A DNA stretch of 64,000 bases from Alphaproteobacteria bacterium (GTDB taxonomy: Bacteria > Pseudomonadota > Alphaproteobacteria > Ferrovibrionales > Ferrovibrionaceae), in NCBI GenBank assembly GCA_947473805.1, contig CANJGB010000004.1, forward strand, positions 62,001 to 126,000, given 5' to 3'. Below, in pieces: positions 8,166 through 16,799 of this stretch (position 1 is its first letter; each line of letters starts with the position of its first letter). The notes under the pieces were generated by a model that saw nothing but the letters and a program-made list of their open reading frames with translations, had not been told where the DNA came from and searched no databases. The position numbers were made by a program, and so were the translations under genes.

Positions 8166-8468
8166 ATGCGCGCCCCTTGGTTCATTGCCTGCCTGTTCGT
8201 ACCTTCCGTTGCTTTTGCCCAAACCGCAGCGCCGGCTGTGCCCTGCATGGAATCGGCGTCCTTCGCCGAGCTGCTGCTGGCGCAGTACGGTGAGCGTCCG
8301 GTGGTCGAGGGCGCTGACGGTCGAGGCATGCCGGTCCGCTGGTTCGCCAACCCGGAATCGGGCAGCTGGACCATGGCGGTCTACCCCAAGCCCGACGTCG
8401 CCTGCCACGCCCTGGACGGGCAATCGTTCCGGCCCGCGACGGTCACGACCGGCGAACTGCAGCACTAG
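8166..8468 (+). CDS. Small secreted protein, predicted stress regulon member
   Basis: This 100-residue protein has a signal peptide (MRAPWFIACLFVPSVAFAQ). The mature part has two Cys (VPCMES and VACHAL), which could form one disulfide, and a WFANPESGSWTMAVYPK segment typical of small periplasmic proteins of unknown function. I chose the second of two close ATGs because GGAG at 8154-8157 is correctly spaced to it. The EcfG-type promoter at 8104-8129 predicts induction under general stress. No family recognised. Confidence 0.65.
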   Translation: MRAPWFIACLFVPSVAFAQTAAPAVPCMESASFAELLLAQYGERPVVEGADGRGMPVRWFANPESGSWTMAVYPKPDVACHALDGQSFRPATVTTGELQH

Positions 8469-8477
8469 TCGAGCAAA

Positions 8478-8498
8478 AGGGTCAGGACTCCTGACTTT
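8478..8498 (+). terminator. Inverted repeat after the small secreted gene
   Basis: GTCAGGA at 8481 and TCCTGAC at 8489 form a 7-bp perfect inverted repeat with a single central base. Weak flanking pairs lead into TTTCTT. The near-zero loop fits an operator or cruciform as well as a weak terminator. Confidence 0.35.
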
Positions 8499-8507
8499 CT
8501 TGCGTTC

Positions 8508-10368
<1,861 letters not shown>

Positions 10369-10374
10369 AAAAGT

Positions 10375-10408
10375 GATCCCCGCCCTGTGGGGGACAAGGG
10401 CGGGGATC
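10375..10408 (+). terminator. Strong hairpin after leuA
   Basis: A 12-bp perfect stem (GATCCCCGCCCT with AGGGCGGGGATC) and a 10-base loop begin 6 bases after the leuA stop. No U-run follows, so it may act as a Rho-dependent or mRNA-stabilising 3' structure. Confidence 0.55.
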
Positions 10409-10488
10409 CGGCAACCTTATGAGGGTTAGATCTCGGTTCGGCTGCCGAGGCAGAACCAGCCGGCGACAATGCCCAGCTGGTTTTCTGT

Positions 10489-10734
10489 TTAGCGCCAGGC
10501 GGGCTTGCCCAGGTTGACGTCGTCCGGCTTGGTCAGCGCGCCTGCCGCAGCGCCTGCCGCACCGCCCAGCAAAGCGCCGCCGACCACGCTGCCACCAGTA
10601 ATTGCGCCCAGCGCTGCGCCACCAGCTGCGCCAATGCCGCCACCCGAGAGGGCGCGATCACTGGTCGAGGTGCCGCACGCGCTCAGCGCGAGCATGGCAG
10701 CGGCAGCGGAAATTCCGATAAGGGACTTATGCAT
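10489..10734 (-). CDS. Small glycine-zipper lipoprotein
   Basis: The 81-residue protein has a lipoprotein signal with lipobox ALSAC, predicting an acylated Cys in the outer or inner membrane. The mature part is a run of GxxxG-type repeats (GGGIGAAGGAALGAITGG, then GGALLGGAAGAAAG), the glycine-zipper pattern of small envelope-stability lipoproteins. The tail is polar. A correctly spaced AAGGAGA precedes the chosen ATG. It has its own EcfG-type promoter at 10769-10793, so it should be made during general stress. It lies immediately downstream of the sigma factor gene. Confidence 0.75.
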   Translation of the reverse strand: MHKSLIGISAAAAMLALSACGTSTSDRALSGGGIGAAGGAALGAITGGSVVGGALLGGAAGAAAGALTKPDDVNLGKPAWR

Positions 10735-10768
10735 TTTAGTTCTCCTTCTTCGATCTGCGTGCCATGGC

Positions 10769-10793
10769 AACGCGAGAAGAGCGCGGTGGTTCC
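10769..10793 (-). promoter_or_regulatory. EcfG-type promoter of the glycine-zipper lipoprotein
   Basis: On the minus strand GGAAC (10793-10789) is followed by 16 bases and CGTT (10772-10769), 34 bases upstream of the lipoprotein ATG. It lies between that gene and the sigma factor stop. Confidence 0.75.
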
Positions 10794-10796
10794 GCC

Positions 10797-11342
10797 CTAT
10801 GCGAGCACACGAACCTCGCGCGCGCGCCGGGCATCGCGTGACGTTTCAAGCGGCTTGTCACCCATCATCATGTATTCCAGCTCACGGCGCGCGCGCGCCA
10901 GGCGGCTGCGGACCGTGCCGACCGGGCATTTGCAAATCGCTGCAGCTTCCTCGTAGGCGAGGCCGTGACCACCGACGAGCGACAGCACCTCGCGCTGGTC
11001 GTTGTTGAGTCTGTCCATCGATCGCAGCAGCTCCTTGAGGATCAGGCGGCTATCCTGGCTGGCAGGACTTACCTGCAGATTGTCGAACATATCGCCGTCC
11101 AGGTCGGTCGCCGCCTCGCGCTTGCGCTGCCGCATCGCATCGATGTGCAGGTTGCGCATAATCGTGAACAACCATGCCTTCAGGTTGGTGCCGGGCTGGA
11201 ATTGCGCCTCCTTCGACAAGGCGCGGATCATGGTGTCCTGGGTCAGGTATTCGGCTCGGTCGCGGCTGCGGCAGAGCATGGTTCCGAAGGCCCGGAGCGA
11301 CGGCATCATCTCGACGAGCTGGGTCTGGAAGGTCTCGACCAT
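10797..11342 (-). CDS. ecfG: EcfG-like ECF sigma factor (general stress response)
   Basis: The 181-residue sigma factor has region 2 (LRAFGTMLCRSRDRAEYLTQDTMIRAL, then NLKAWLFTIMRNLHIDAMRQRKRE) and region 4 (LNNDQREVLSLVGGHGLAYEEAAAICKCPVGTVRSRLARAR), separated by a short linker. The FQPGTNLKAWLFTI and GTVRSRLARAR blocks resemble EcfG sigma factors, which in alphaproteobacteria are held by the anti-sigma NepR until phosphorylated PhyR frees them. PhyR is not in the window, and no canonical NepR is recognisable. Five matching GGAAC-N16/17-CGTT promoters within 6.5 kb, including one upstream of the adjacent 61-aa gene, support the assignment and suggest autoregulation. Start: ATG preceded by GGGAGA. 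Confidence 0.85.
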   Translation of the reverse strand: MVETFQTQLVEMMPSLRAFGTMLCRSRDRAEYLTQDTMIRALSKEAQFQPGTNLKAWLFTIMRNLHIDAMRQRKREAATDLDGDMFDNLQVSPASQDSRLILKELLRSMDRLNNDQREVLSLVGGHGLAYEEAAAICKCPVGTVRSRLARARRELEYMMMGDKPLETSRDARRAREVRVLA

Positions 11343-11458
11343 AATAGTCTCCCACTTGAGAACTTGGCGCCACGAGCGTCGTGGCGTGGGAGAAACATGG
11401 GGCCTCAGCGGGTCATCGAACCACCGACAAGGCGGTGACAAGAATGGGATAACCCACT

Positions 11459-11644
11459 CTAGTTGCGGGCTTTCTTGTGACTGCCGGCCGGGTTGCCGTG
11501 TCCATTCGTCGGCGCTTCGCCCCAGGACTCGTTCAGGGCCTTCAATGCCCGCTCCAGCCACCTGTCGAACGGCGCGGCAGTCGGACGCCGGGCGGTGGCC
11601 TTCTTACGGCTGGCTTGCGACACTGTTTTGCCCTTGGAACTCAT
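11459..11644 (-). CDS. Small basic protein upstream of ecfG (61 aa)
   Basis: The frame begins MSSKGKTVSQASRKKATARR and is strongly basic at both ends, with an amphipathic middle (FDRWLERALKALNESWGEAP). It is driven by an EcfG-type promoter and sits 116 bases upstream of the sigma gene, the position where nepR is usually found. Its middle helix loosely resembles the first helix of NepR, but the diagnostic EP-x-P-x-R-F motif is missing, so I do not call it NepR. It could equally be a small nucleic-acid-binding stress protein. Confidence 0.55.
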   Translation of the reverse strand: MSSKGKTVSQASRKKATARRPTAAPFDRWLERALKALNESWGEAPTNGHGNPAGSHKKARN

Positions 11645-11672
11645 GACTTAGCGCTACCCTTGGATAGACGCT

Positions 11673-11698
11673 AACGCAAGGTGAAAGCAGATCGTTCC
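11673..11698 (-). promoter_or_regulatory. EcfG-type promoter of the 61-aa gene and ecfG
   Basis: Minus-strand GGAAC (11698-11694), 17-base spacer, CGTT (11676-11673), 29 bases upstream of the 61-aa start codon. It suggests that the sigma factor activates its own operon. Confidence 0.75.
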
Positions 11699-11725
11699 CC
11701 AAGACGGTGCCTAGGGAACAGGTGA

Positions 11726-12088
11726 CTATTTTCGACCCAGCAGATTGGTAATCGTGCGTACCAGGTCGGGCCGGCTTTCGAGGAGGAAACCCAAAGTGGC
11801 AGCCGATGCGGCGGCGCTCAGCGGGTTGTCGGCAACAAACCGGGCGAGCATCTGCTTAAATACCGTGGTTTCATCAGTCGCCGGATTTACCGGCCCGGCC
11901 TTCCCTGGCTGGCGCGCGACGACGAGAAGCACCAGCCCGATCAGCAGCAGGATGGCCGCGACGATGGTCAAGGCCTCCTCCGGCAGCAGATCGCGCCGCA
12001 GCCAGTGGTAGACGGCGACCAGAAATACTGCCGCCGCCACCGCAAGTGCGGCGGCGGCGGCAGCTATCAGGGCGATGCGACGGATCAC
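11726..12088 (-). CDS. Small membrane protein, holin/YqjE-like
   Basis: The 120-residue protein starts at GTG after GGGGGAAA and has two strongly hydrophobic helices (IALIAAAAAALAVAAAVFLV and LTIVAAILLLIGLVLLVVA) joined by a short polar turn. A soluble tail ends NPLSAAASAATLGFLLESRPDLVRTITNLLGRK. Size, topology and the neighbour at 12116 match the YqjE/holin-superfamily partner that often accompanies ElaB/YqjD-type proteins. It is probably cotranscribed with 12412-12567 and 12116-12400 from the EcfG promoter at 12624. Confidence 0.65.
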   Translation of the reverse strand: MIRRIALIAAAAAALAVAAAVFLVAVYHWLRRDLLPEEALTIVAAILLLIGLVLLVVARQPGKAGPVNPATDETTVFKQMLARFVADNPLSAAASAATLGFLLESRPDLVRTITNLLGRK

Positions 12089-12115
12089 GATATTTCCCCC
12101 CGGGTTGGTCCGGCG

Positions 12116-12400
12116 TCAGTGCCGGCTGCCGACCAGCTTCGACAGCAGGACGCCGGCGCCGAACGCGATCAGCAGGCTGCTGAGTGGCTGGGCTGCGATG
12201 CGTTGTTCCAGCACATTGACGCCTTCGCGACCGTAATCGAGCGCATCGTCGGCCAGTTCGCCCAGGCGCGCGGCCTGTTCATTGACGGCCTTGCCGCCCT
12301 TCTTGCCCGCGGCCTTTGCCAGCGCGGCGATGTCGTCACGCAGCATGCCAAAATCGGCGCGCAGGGCATCGAATTCCTTGTCGAGATTGCGGTCGGCCAT
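12116..12400 (-). CDS. ElaB/YqjD (DUF883)-like membrane-anchored protein
   Basis: The 94-residue protein has a long charged amphipathic helix (KEFDALRADFGMLRDDIAAL through DDALDYGREGV) followed by one C-terminal hydrophobic segment (SSLLIAFGAGVLLSKLVG). This is the DUF883 architecture of E. coli ElaB/YqjD, tail-anchored stationary-phase proteins, some of which bind ribosomes. The ATG follows GAGAAAG. It lies 11 bases downstream of the DUF1328 gene, so stress control is expected. Confidence 0.75.
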   Translation of the reverse strand: MADRNLDKEFDALRADFGMLRDDIAALAKAAGKKGGKAVNEQAARLGELADDALDYGREGVNVLEQRIAAQPLSSLLIAFGAGVLLSKLVGSRH

Positions 12401-12411
12401 AACTTTCTCCT

Positions 12412-12567
12412 TCAAACGATTTGTGCAACGAGGCTGGCGAGAAACAGCACGATGAAGATGAAGAAGAGCACCTTCGCAATACCGCCCGCCGCCGCCGAAA
12501 TGCCACCGAAGCCGAATGCGGCGGCGACCAGAGCGACGACTAGAAAAATCAGCGTCCAAGTCAGCAT
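12412..12567 (-). CDS. DUF1328 small membrane protein
   Basis: This 51-residue protein is almost entirely two hydrophobic helices: [20 protein letters not shown], a [12 protein letters not shown] turn, then [19 protein letters not shown]. It matches the DUF1328/YtjA family, short inner-membrane proteins widely found in proteobacterial stress regulons. GAGAGGAC precedes the ATG. It is the first gene behind the EcfG-type promoter at 12624-12648. Confidence 0.88.
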   Translation of the reverse strand: MLTWTLIFLVVALVAAAFGFGGISAAAGGIAKVLFFIFIVLFLASLVAQIV

Positions 12568-12623
12568 CTTTGTCCTCTCGTAGACCCGGCAATTTGTTGG
12601 CCGAACAGGTTCGTTGTGTATGC

Positions 12624-12648
12624 AACGCGGGCATGCACGTAGGGTTCC
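12624..12648 (-). promoter_or_regulatory. EcfG-type promoter of the DUF1328 operon
   Basis: Minus-strand GGAAC (12648-12644), 16-base spacer, CGTT (12627-12624), 56 bases before the DUF1328 ATG. Confidence 0.78.
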
Positions 12649-12736
12649 GGCCAAAAAATCGGCCGCCCGCAGGCGGCCAGAATCACAGGGAGGTTCTTGA
12701 CACCGGCCCAACGGCCCGGCGGAACGGTGGTTCCCG

Positions 12737-13330
12737 TCAGGCGAGTTGTTTCTCGGCAAATCGCCAGTTGGCCAGCTTGTCCAGAAACGCCGTGACGAAC
12801 TCGTCCCGACGGTTGCGGTGATCAAGGTAGTAGGCATGTTCCCAGACATCGCAGGCCAGCAGTGCCGCGCCCCCCGTGCTGATCGGGTTGTCGGCATTGC
12901 CGGTCGTCAGGACCGCCAGCTTGCCGTCACGCTGGACCAGCCAGGCCCAGCCGCTGTCGAATTGCGCCAGGGCGGCGGCGTGAAACTTCTCCTTGAACTC
13001 GTCCAGGCTGCCGAAGTCGCGGGCAATCAGCGCGCCCAGCTTCTGGCCGGGCCCGCGCGGGGCATCCGGACTGAGCGAATTGAAAAAGAACTCGTGGTTC
13101 CAGGCCTGGGCGGCGTTGTTGAATAACTTTTGCTCGGCCTTCTTGCCGGCGGTGCGTTCGACGATCTGGGACAAGGTCATCTGTTCGTAGGGCGTGCCGG
13201 CGACCAGTTCGTTCAATGTCTCGACATATGTCTTGTGATGTTTGCCGTGGTGGAGCGAGAGCGTCTCGGCCGACATGTGCGGCTCCAGCGCGGTTTCGGC
13301 GTAAGGCAGCGGGGGCAATGAAAAGGCCAT
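12737..13330 (-). CDS. sodB: Superoxide dismutase, Fe/Mn family
   Basis: The 197-residue enzyme converts superoxide to oxygen and hydrogen peroxide. The metal ligands are visible: His in [13 protein letters not shown], His in [11 protein letters not shown], and Asp/His in [11 protein letters not shown]. The [19 protein letters not shown] opening and DSGWAWLV block are typical; the overall pattern favours the Fe-type or cambialistic group, but metal choice cannot be settled by eye. A good AGGAGA precedes the ATG. It sits between stress genes and the OmpA lipoprotein, with a terminator separating it from the latter, so its own promoter must lie in that short gap or further upstream. Confidence 0.95.
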   Translation of the reverse strand: MAFSLPPLPYAETALEPHMSAETLSLHHGKHHKTYVETLNELVAGTPYEQMTLSQIVERTAGKKAEQKLFNNAAQAWNHEFFFNSLSPDAPRGPGQKLGALIARDFGSLDEFKEKFHAAALAQFDSGWAWLVQRDGKLAVLTTGNADNPISTGGAALLACDVWEHAYYLDHRNRRDEFVTAFLDKLANWRFAEKQLA

Positions 13331-13344
13331 TACAATCTCCTTAA

Positions 13345-13378
13345 ATGAAAATGGGCCGCCCCCTTTCGGAGGCGGCCC
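13345..13378 (-). terminator. Rho-independent terminator of the OmpA-family gene
   Basis: On the minus strand an 11-bp stem (GGGCCGCCTCC with GGGGGCGGCCC, one U-G pair) with a GAAA tetraloop is followed by ATTTTCATTT. It starts 16 bases after the OmpA-family stop codon. Confidence 0.85.
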
Positions 13379-13393
13379 TTTCAGCGTGCTCTA

Positions 13394-14281
13394 CTAGCGG
13401 CCGAAAGTGATTTCGGCGCGACGGTTCTCGGCGTTACGCTCGCCGTCCGCAGTCGCGACGCGCGGGCGGGTTTCGCCGAAGCCCTGCGAAGCGATCGAGT
13501 TCGCCGGGACACCCTTGCCGGCCATGTAGGCGGTGACGGACTTGGCCCGCCGATCCGACAGGGCCTGGTTGTAGGAGTCGGTGCCCGAGCGGTCGGTGAA
13601 GCCTTCGATCCGCACGCGGGTCATGCCCAGACGCTTGTAGTCGGCCACGGCACGATCCAGAACGCTGGCCGCGACGGGGCTGATTTCCGAGCGATCGAAC
13701 GCAAAGAACACGACGTAGGTTTCGGCGGTGACCGGCGCCGGCGTCGGCGCGACGGGGGTTACGGGCGCCGGGGCGGGAGCCTGGGCGACGGGGCGCGGGC
13801 CTTCCAGCTGGGCGACATAGCGGTAATAGTCGTCACGGCAGCGGGCAATGTCTTCGACCTGCCAGCCTTCCTGCTGCTGCTCGACCCAGCAGTCGTAGCT
13901 GACCTGGGCGCGGGCGGCGACGGCCGGCATGGTCGTCTTGCTACCGTTACCCAGGGCCGACATCAGGCGGGTGCGGGCGGTGCGAAGGTCCGGCCGGACG
14001 TTGGTGGCGATGCGGCTCCACTTGTCGGAATCTTCCGGCAGGACTTCCTCGCCGGCCGCCGCGTGGCGGCCCTTCTTCGCGAAATAGTTGCTGTCGATCC
14101 AGTCGTACTGGGCCGCTTCGGACTTCGCGTAGTCCAGATAGTCGACCGCCAGCTGTTTGGCGAATGCGGACCCCTGCGGGGTCGTGCGCTCCAGCGCGTT
14201 CATGTCGTAGGTGGTGGTGTTACAGGCCGATGCCGCGAGCAACAGCAGCAGTGCCGAACCGGCTTGGAGTGCTTTTTTCAT
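13394..14281 (-). CDS. OmpA-family outer-membrane lipoprotein
   Basis: The 295-residue protein has a lipoprotein signal with lipobox AASAC. Residues 25-160 form a helical periplasmic region of unknown fold with three Cys. A Pro/Ala-rich linker (PVAQAPAPAPVTPVAPTPAP) leads to a C-terminal OmpA peptidoglycan-binding domain: VVFFAFDRSEISPVA, then IEGFTDRSGTDSYNQALSDRRAKSV and GFGETRPRV, with the Asp and Arg that hold diaminopimelate. It probably tethers the outer membrane to the cell wall. An EcfG-type promoter at 14332-14356 predicts stress induction. Confidence 0.92.
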   Translation of the reverse strand: MKKALQAGSALLLLLAASACNTTTYDMNALERTTPQGSAFAKQLAVDYLDYAKSEAAQYDWIDSNYFAKKGRHAAAGEEVLPEDSDKWSRIATNVRPDLRTARTRLMSALGNGSKTTMPAVAARAQVSYDCWVEQQQEGWQVEDIARCRDDYYRYVAQLEGPRPVAQAPAPAPVTPVAPTPAPVTAETYVVFFAFDRSEISPVAASVLDRAVADYKRLGMTRVRIEGFTDRSGTDSYNQALSDRRAKSVTAYMAGKGVPANSIASQGFGETRPRVATADGERNAENRRAEITFGR

Positions 14282-14331
14282 ATGGGCGCATCCTTGATCA
14301 GGCCGTGTTGTGACGCACGGAATGGCCGAAG

Positions 14332-14356
14332 AACGCAGTTTCAGGTGTTAAGTTCC
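14332..14356 (-). promoter_or_regulatory. EcfG-type promoter of the OmpA-family gene
   Basis: Minus-strand GGAAC (14356-14352), 16-base spacer, CGTT (14335-14332), 50 bases upstream of the lipoprotein ATG. Confidence 0.78.
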
Positions 14357-14381
14357 GGGCGCGATACCCGTAATGATTCGA

Positions 14382-15029
14382 TCAGCGCTGGCGATATCCG
14401 GCCAACATCCGTTCAAACGGGGCCACCATATGGGCCGCCAAGGCCGGATCCCCTGCCAATTCCGATAGCGCCAGGGCCGCCGACTCCACTGTAGACAGGC
14501 TTTCCCGCCGAGGTTCCTTGCGCAACGTCCCGTACCGCGAGGGTTGCCCGGGGGTCAGCACGACGCGGGTGAGCTTCAGCAGCCAGGCGTTCCGCCACCA
14601 CAAAGCCTTGGCCTGGGACCAACTGCCGTCCAGCAGCACGATACCCTCAAGTCCGGCGCGCGCGGCCTTCTGGTCGGGCAGGGGCTCGCCCTTGCGGTCG
14701 ACCAGGGTCAGGACGCTCTGCAGTTTCTGGTCCGGTCGCGGGCCGAGGTACAGCACGCCCCACTTCTTCGGATCGACGTTCTCGCCCAGCGCACGGGAGA
14801 GGTTGGGCCATGACAGGCCAACCTTGAGCACCGCCTGGCGCAGCGTGGCAGTCACGACACAGGCGGTGCCGAGGGCGGCGTCCTGCTCCTGCGGGTGCTG
14901 GAGGACCAGAACACGGTGCCGGTTCGCGAACGGCTCGACGCCCGCGCAGACACAGGCACCCGCGCCCTTGCGGCAGTGGGCGGGGATCGCGCGCTCGAGG
15001 GTGGGTTCCAGGGTCATTGGCACGGGCAT
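14382..15029 (-). CDS. DTW-domain protein (tRNA-uridine aminocarboxypropyltransferase-like)
   Basis: The 215-residue protein has an N-terminal Cys cluster (AHCRKGAGACVCAG) likely to bind zinc, then RVLVLQHPQEQDAALGTA, LYLGPRP, the DTW-type signature VLLDGSWSQAKALWWRN, and STVESAALAL near the end. DTW proteins such as E. coli TapT transfer the 3-amino-3-carboxypropyl group of S-adenosylmethionine to a tRNA uridine (acp3U). DGSW here replaces the DTW wording but keeps the Asp and Trp. It lies 99 bases upstream of the OmpA-family gene on the same strand. Confidence 0.82.
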   Translation of the reverse strand: MPVPMTLEPTLERAIPAHCRKGAGACVCAGVEPFANRHRVLVLQHPQEQDAALGTACVVTATLRQAVLKVGLSWPNLSRALGENVDPKKWGVLYLGPRPDQKLQSVLTLVDRKGEPLPDQKAARAGLEGIVLLDGSWSQAKALWWRNAWLLKLTRVVLTPGQPSRYGTLRKEPRRESLSTVESAALALSELAGDPALAAHMVAPFERMLAGYRQR

Positions 15030-15406
15030 TACGAGGGAGAGATCCTCGAAATAGGCTCTAACCCTGTTCGCTACAAGCTTCCCCGCGACTCAGTGCGGCC
15101 GTCGCCGCCGACTCGGGAGTGATTTGTGTCCGAACCAAGGCCGCTGTTGCGGTGCACATAGCGACCGGGAGGGCTGCAGCGAAGGCGGTTGCGGCCCGCC
15201 GGAAAAGCCTGTCAGGTGAGGCTCATCTGTCACGTCGCCAAAAATCTTTCGTCTAGGCGTGATTTTTTATTGCGTCGCCGGACATTTCTTTTATATAGCG
15301 ATCCAGACGCACACGCACGCGCCTATGGCCCAGAGTGGTTATGCAGCGACGGTACGTCCTTTTTGGCCAAGCCGGTTAAGAGCCGGGTCTGAAGAGGAAC
15401 CCTTCG
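15030..15406 (+). promoter_or_regulatory. Long leader/intergenic region of the decarboxylase gene (speF-type RNA candidate)
   Basis: This 377-base gap has no convincing protein gene. It holds a terminator-like element at 15230-15268 (TCAC-GCC paired with GGC-GTGA, then six T), a promoter at 15270-15297, and a roughly 100-base leader. The leader contains TGGCC...GGCCA pairing and a CCGG...CCGG hairpin just before GAAGAGGAA and the start codon. Two short frames begin in it: one at ATG 15341 (MQRRYVLFGQAG, ending 15379 in the decarboxylase frame) and one at ATG 15325 (opening MAQSGYAATVRPFWP, running past the start codon to 15486). Rfam describes a speF leader upstream of alphaproteobacterial ornithine decarboxylase genes, and this is in the right place to be one. 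Confidence 0.5.
15270..15297 (+). promoter_or_regulatory. Predicted promoter of the decarboxylase gene
   Basis: TTGCGT (15270-15275), 16-base spacer, TATATA (15292-15297). It is one of few AT-rich stretches here and would give a leader of about 100 bases. Confidence 0.5.
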
Positions 15407-16627
15407 ATGCAAGCAGCCGTAGATGGCCGCAGCGCAACCCGTATCCGACGTTCGCCGAAATCCAAGCGCGATATCGCGCTTCTTGAAAGCGGCGACATCA
15501 CGCCGAAGATTGCCAAGTTCCTCGCCGAGCAGCAGCCGGCGACGCCTTGCGTCGTGGTCGATCTCGATGTTGTCGAGCACAATTACCGCGTCCTCTCGCG
15601 CTGCCTGCCGCTGGCCCGCGTGTTCTACGCCGTGAAGGCCAACCCAGCCGTGGAGGTGGTTAACCGCCTCGCCCGCCTGGGCTCCAGCTTCGACACGGCC
15701 AGCCGCGGCGAAATCGACCTGGTCATGTCGCTGGGCGTGCCGGCCGACCGGATTTCCTTCGGCAACACGATCAAGAAGCAGTCGGACATCGCCCACGCCT
15801 ACCGCAACGGCGTCCGCCTGTTCGCGTTCGACAGCCTGGCCGAGCTGGAGAAGCTTCGCGACTCCGCCCCCGGCGCGCAGGTGTTCTGCCGCGTTCTGGT
15901 CGAGTGCGCCGGCGCCGAGTGGCCGCTGTCGCGCAAGTTCGGCTGCGCGCCCGACATGGCGGCCGACCTGCTGGTCAAGGCGCGTGAGTTCGGCCTGGAC
16001 CCGTATGGCCTGTCCTTCCACGTCGGCTCGCAGCAGACCGACCTGAAGCAGTGGGACTCGGCGGTCGCCACGGTCGCCCGCCTGTTCACAATCCTGGCGA
16101 AGGCGGATGTCGATCTGCGCATGATCAACATCGGCGGCGGTTTCCCGGCCCGGTACCGGACCGAGATTCAGGGTGTCGAGGCCTATGCCCAGGCGGTGAT
16201 GAACGCGGTGACCAAGCATTTCGGCAACAAGCTGCCTGAAATGATTGTTGAGCCCGGCCGCTCGATCGTCGGCAATGCTGGTGTCATCCAGTCGGAAGTC
16301 GTGCTGATTTCCCAGAAGGATTACGCCGAGGAAAAGCGCTGGGTCTATCTGGACGTCGGCAAATTCTCCGGCCTGGCCGAGACCATGGACGAGGCGATCA
16401 AGTACCGGCTGCGGACGCCCGCCGATGGCGGCGAGACCGGACCGGTCGTGCTTGCCGGCCCGACCTGCGACAGCGCCGACATCCTGTACGAGAAGGCGGA
16501 GTACCATTTGCCGCTGGGTCTCAAGGTTGGCGACAAGGTTAACATCCTGTCGACGGGCGCCTACACGACGACGTACTCGTCGGTGGCTTTCAACGGTTTC
16601 GCGCCGTTGAAGAGTTATTGCATCTGA
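15407..16627 (+). CDS. Ornithine/lysine decarboxylase family PLP enzyme (alanine-racemase fold)
   Basis: The 406-residue enzyme belongs to fold-type III decarboxylases, like eukaryotic ornithine decarboxylase. The PLP lysine is in VFYAVKANP (about residue 75). SFHVGSQQTD, the phosphate-binding INIGGGFP, EPGRSIVGNAG and the active-site GPTCDSADIL follow in order. It should make putrescine from ornithine for the polyamine pathway, though some alphaproteobacterial homologs also use lysine. The N-terminal 20 residues are Arg/Lys-rich. Start: ATG preceded by GAAGAGGAA. It is apparently monocistronic, with a structured leader upstream and a terminator downstream. Confidence 0.92.
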   Translation: MQAAVDGRSATRIRRSPKSKRDIALLESGDITPKIAKFLAEQQPATPCVVVDLDVVEHNYRVLSRCLPLARVFYAVKANPAVEVVNRLARLGSSFDTASRGEIDLVMSLGVPADRISFGNTIKKQSDIAHAYRNGVRLFAFDSLAELEKLRDSAPGAQVFCRVLVECAGAEWPLSRKFGCAPDMAADLLVKAREFGLDPYGLSFHVGSQQTDLKQWDSAVATVARLFTILAKADVDLRMINIGGGFPARYRTEIQGVEAYAQAVMNAVTKHFGNKLPEMIVEPGRSIVGNAGVIQSEVVLISQKDYAEEKRWVYLDVGKFSGLAETMDEAIKYRLRTPADGGETGPVVLAGPTCDSADILYEKAEYHLPLGLKVGDKVNILSTGAYTTTYSSVAFNGFAPLKSYCI

Positions 16628-16651
16628 TCGTCGTTACCTCGTGTTAGGGAA

Positions 16652-16686
16652 GGTCGGGCACGCTTACGCCCAGCCTTTTCATTTTT
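16652..16686 (+). terminator. Terminator of the decarboxylase gene
   Basis: GGTCGGGC (16652) pairs with GCCCAGCC (16668) through six of eight positions around an 8-base loop, followed by TTTTCATTTTT. The U-rich tail makes this a good intrinsic terminator. Confidence 0.75.
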
Positions 16687-16729
16687 GTCGGGGCCAAAAC
16701 AGAATCTTCAGCCGGGAGCTTGGGTTTTC

Positions 16730-16758
16730 TTGACACTGCACTGCACAAGCCCTAGCCT
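16730..16758 (+). promoter_or_regulatory. Predicted promoter of the plus-strand redox operon
   Basis: A perfect TTGACA (16730-16735) is separated by 17 bases from TAGCCT (16753-16758). Transcription would start about 35 bases before the flavoprotein ATG. The -10 is weak, so an activator may be needed. Confidence 0.5.
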
Positions 16759-16799
16759 CGACATGTGTTTTGGCTTCGGTCGAGCTCGTTGGGGGGGCC

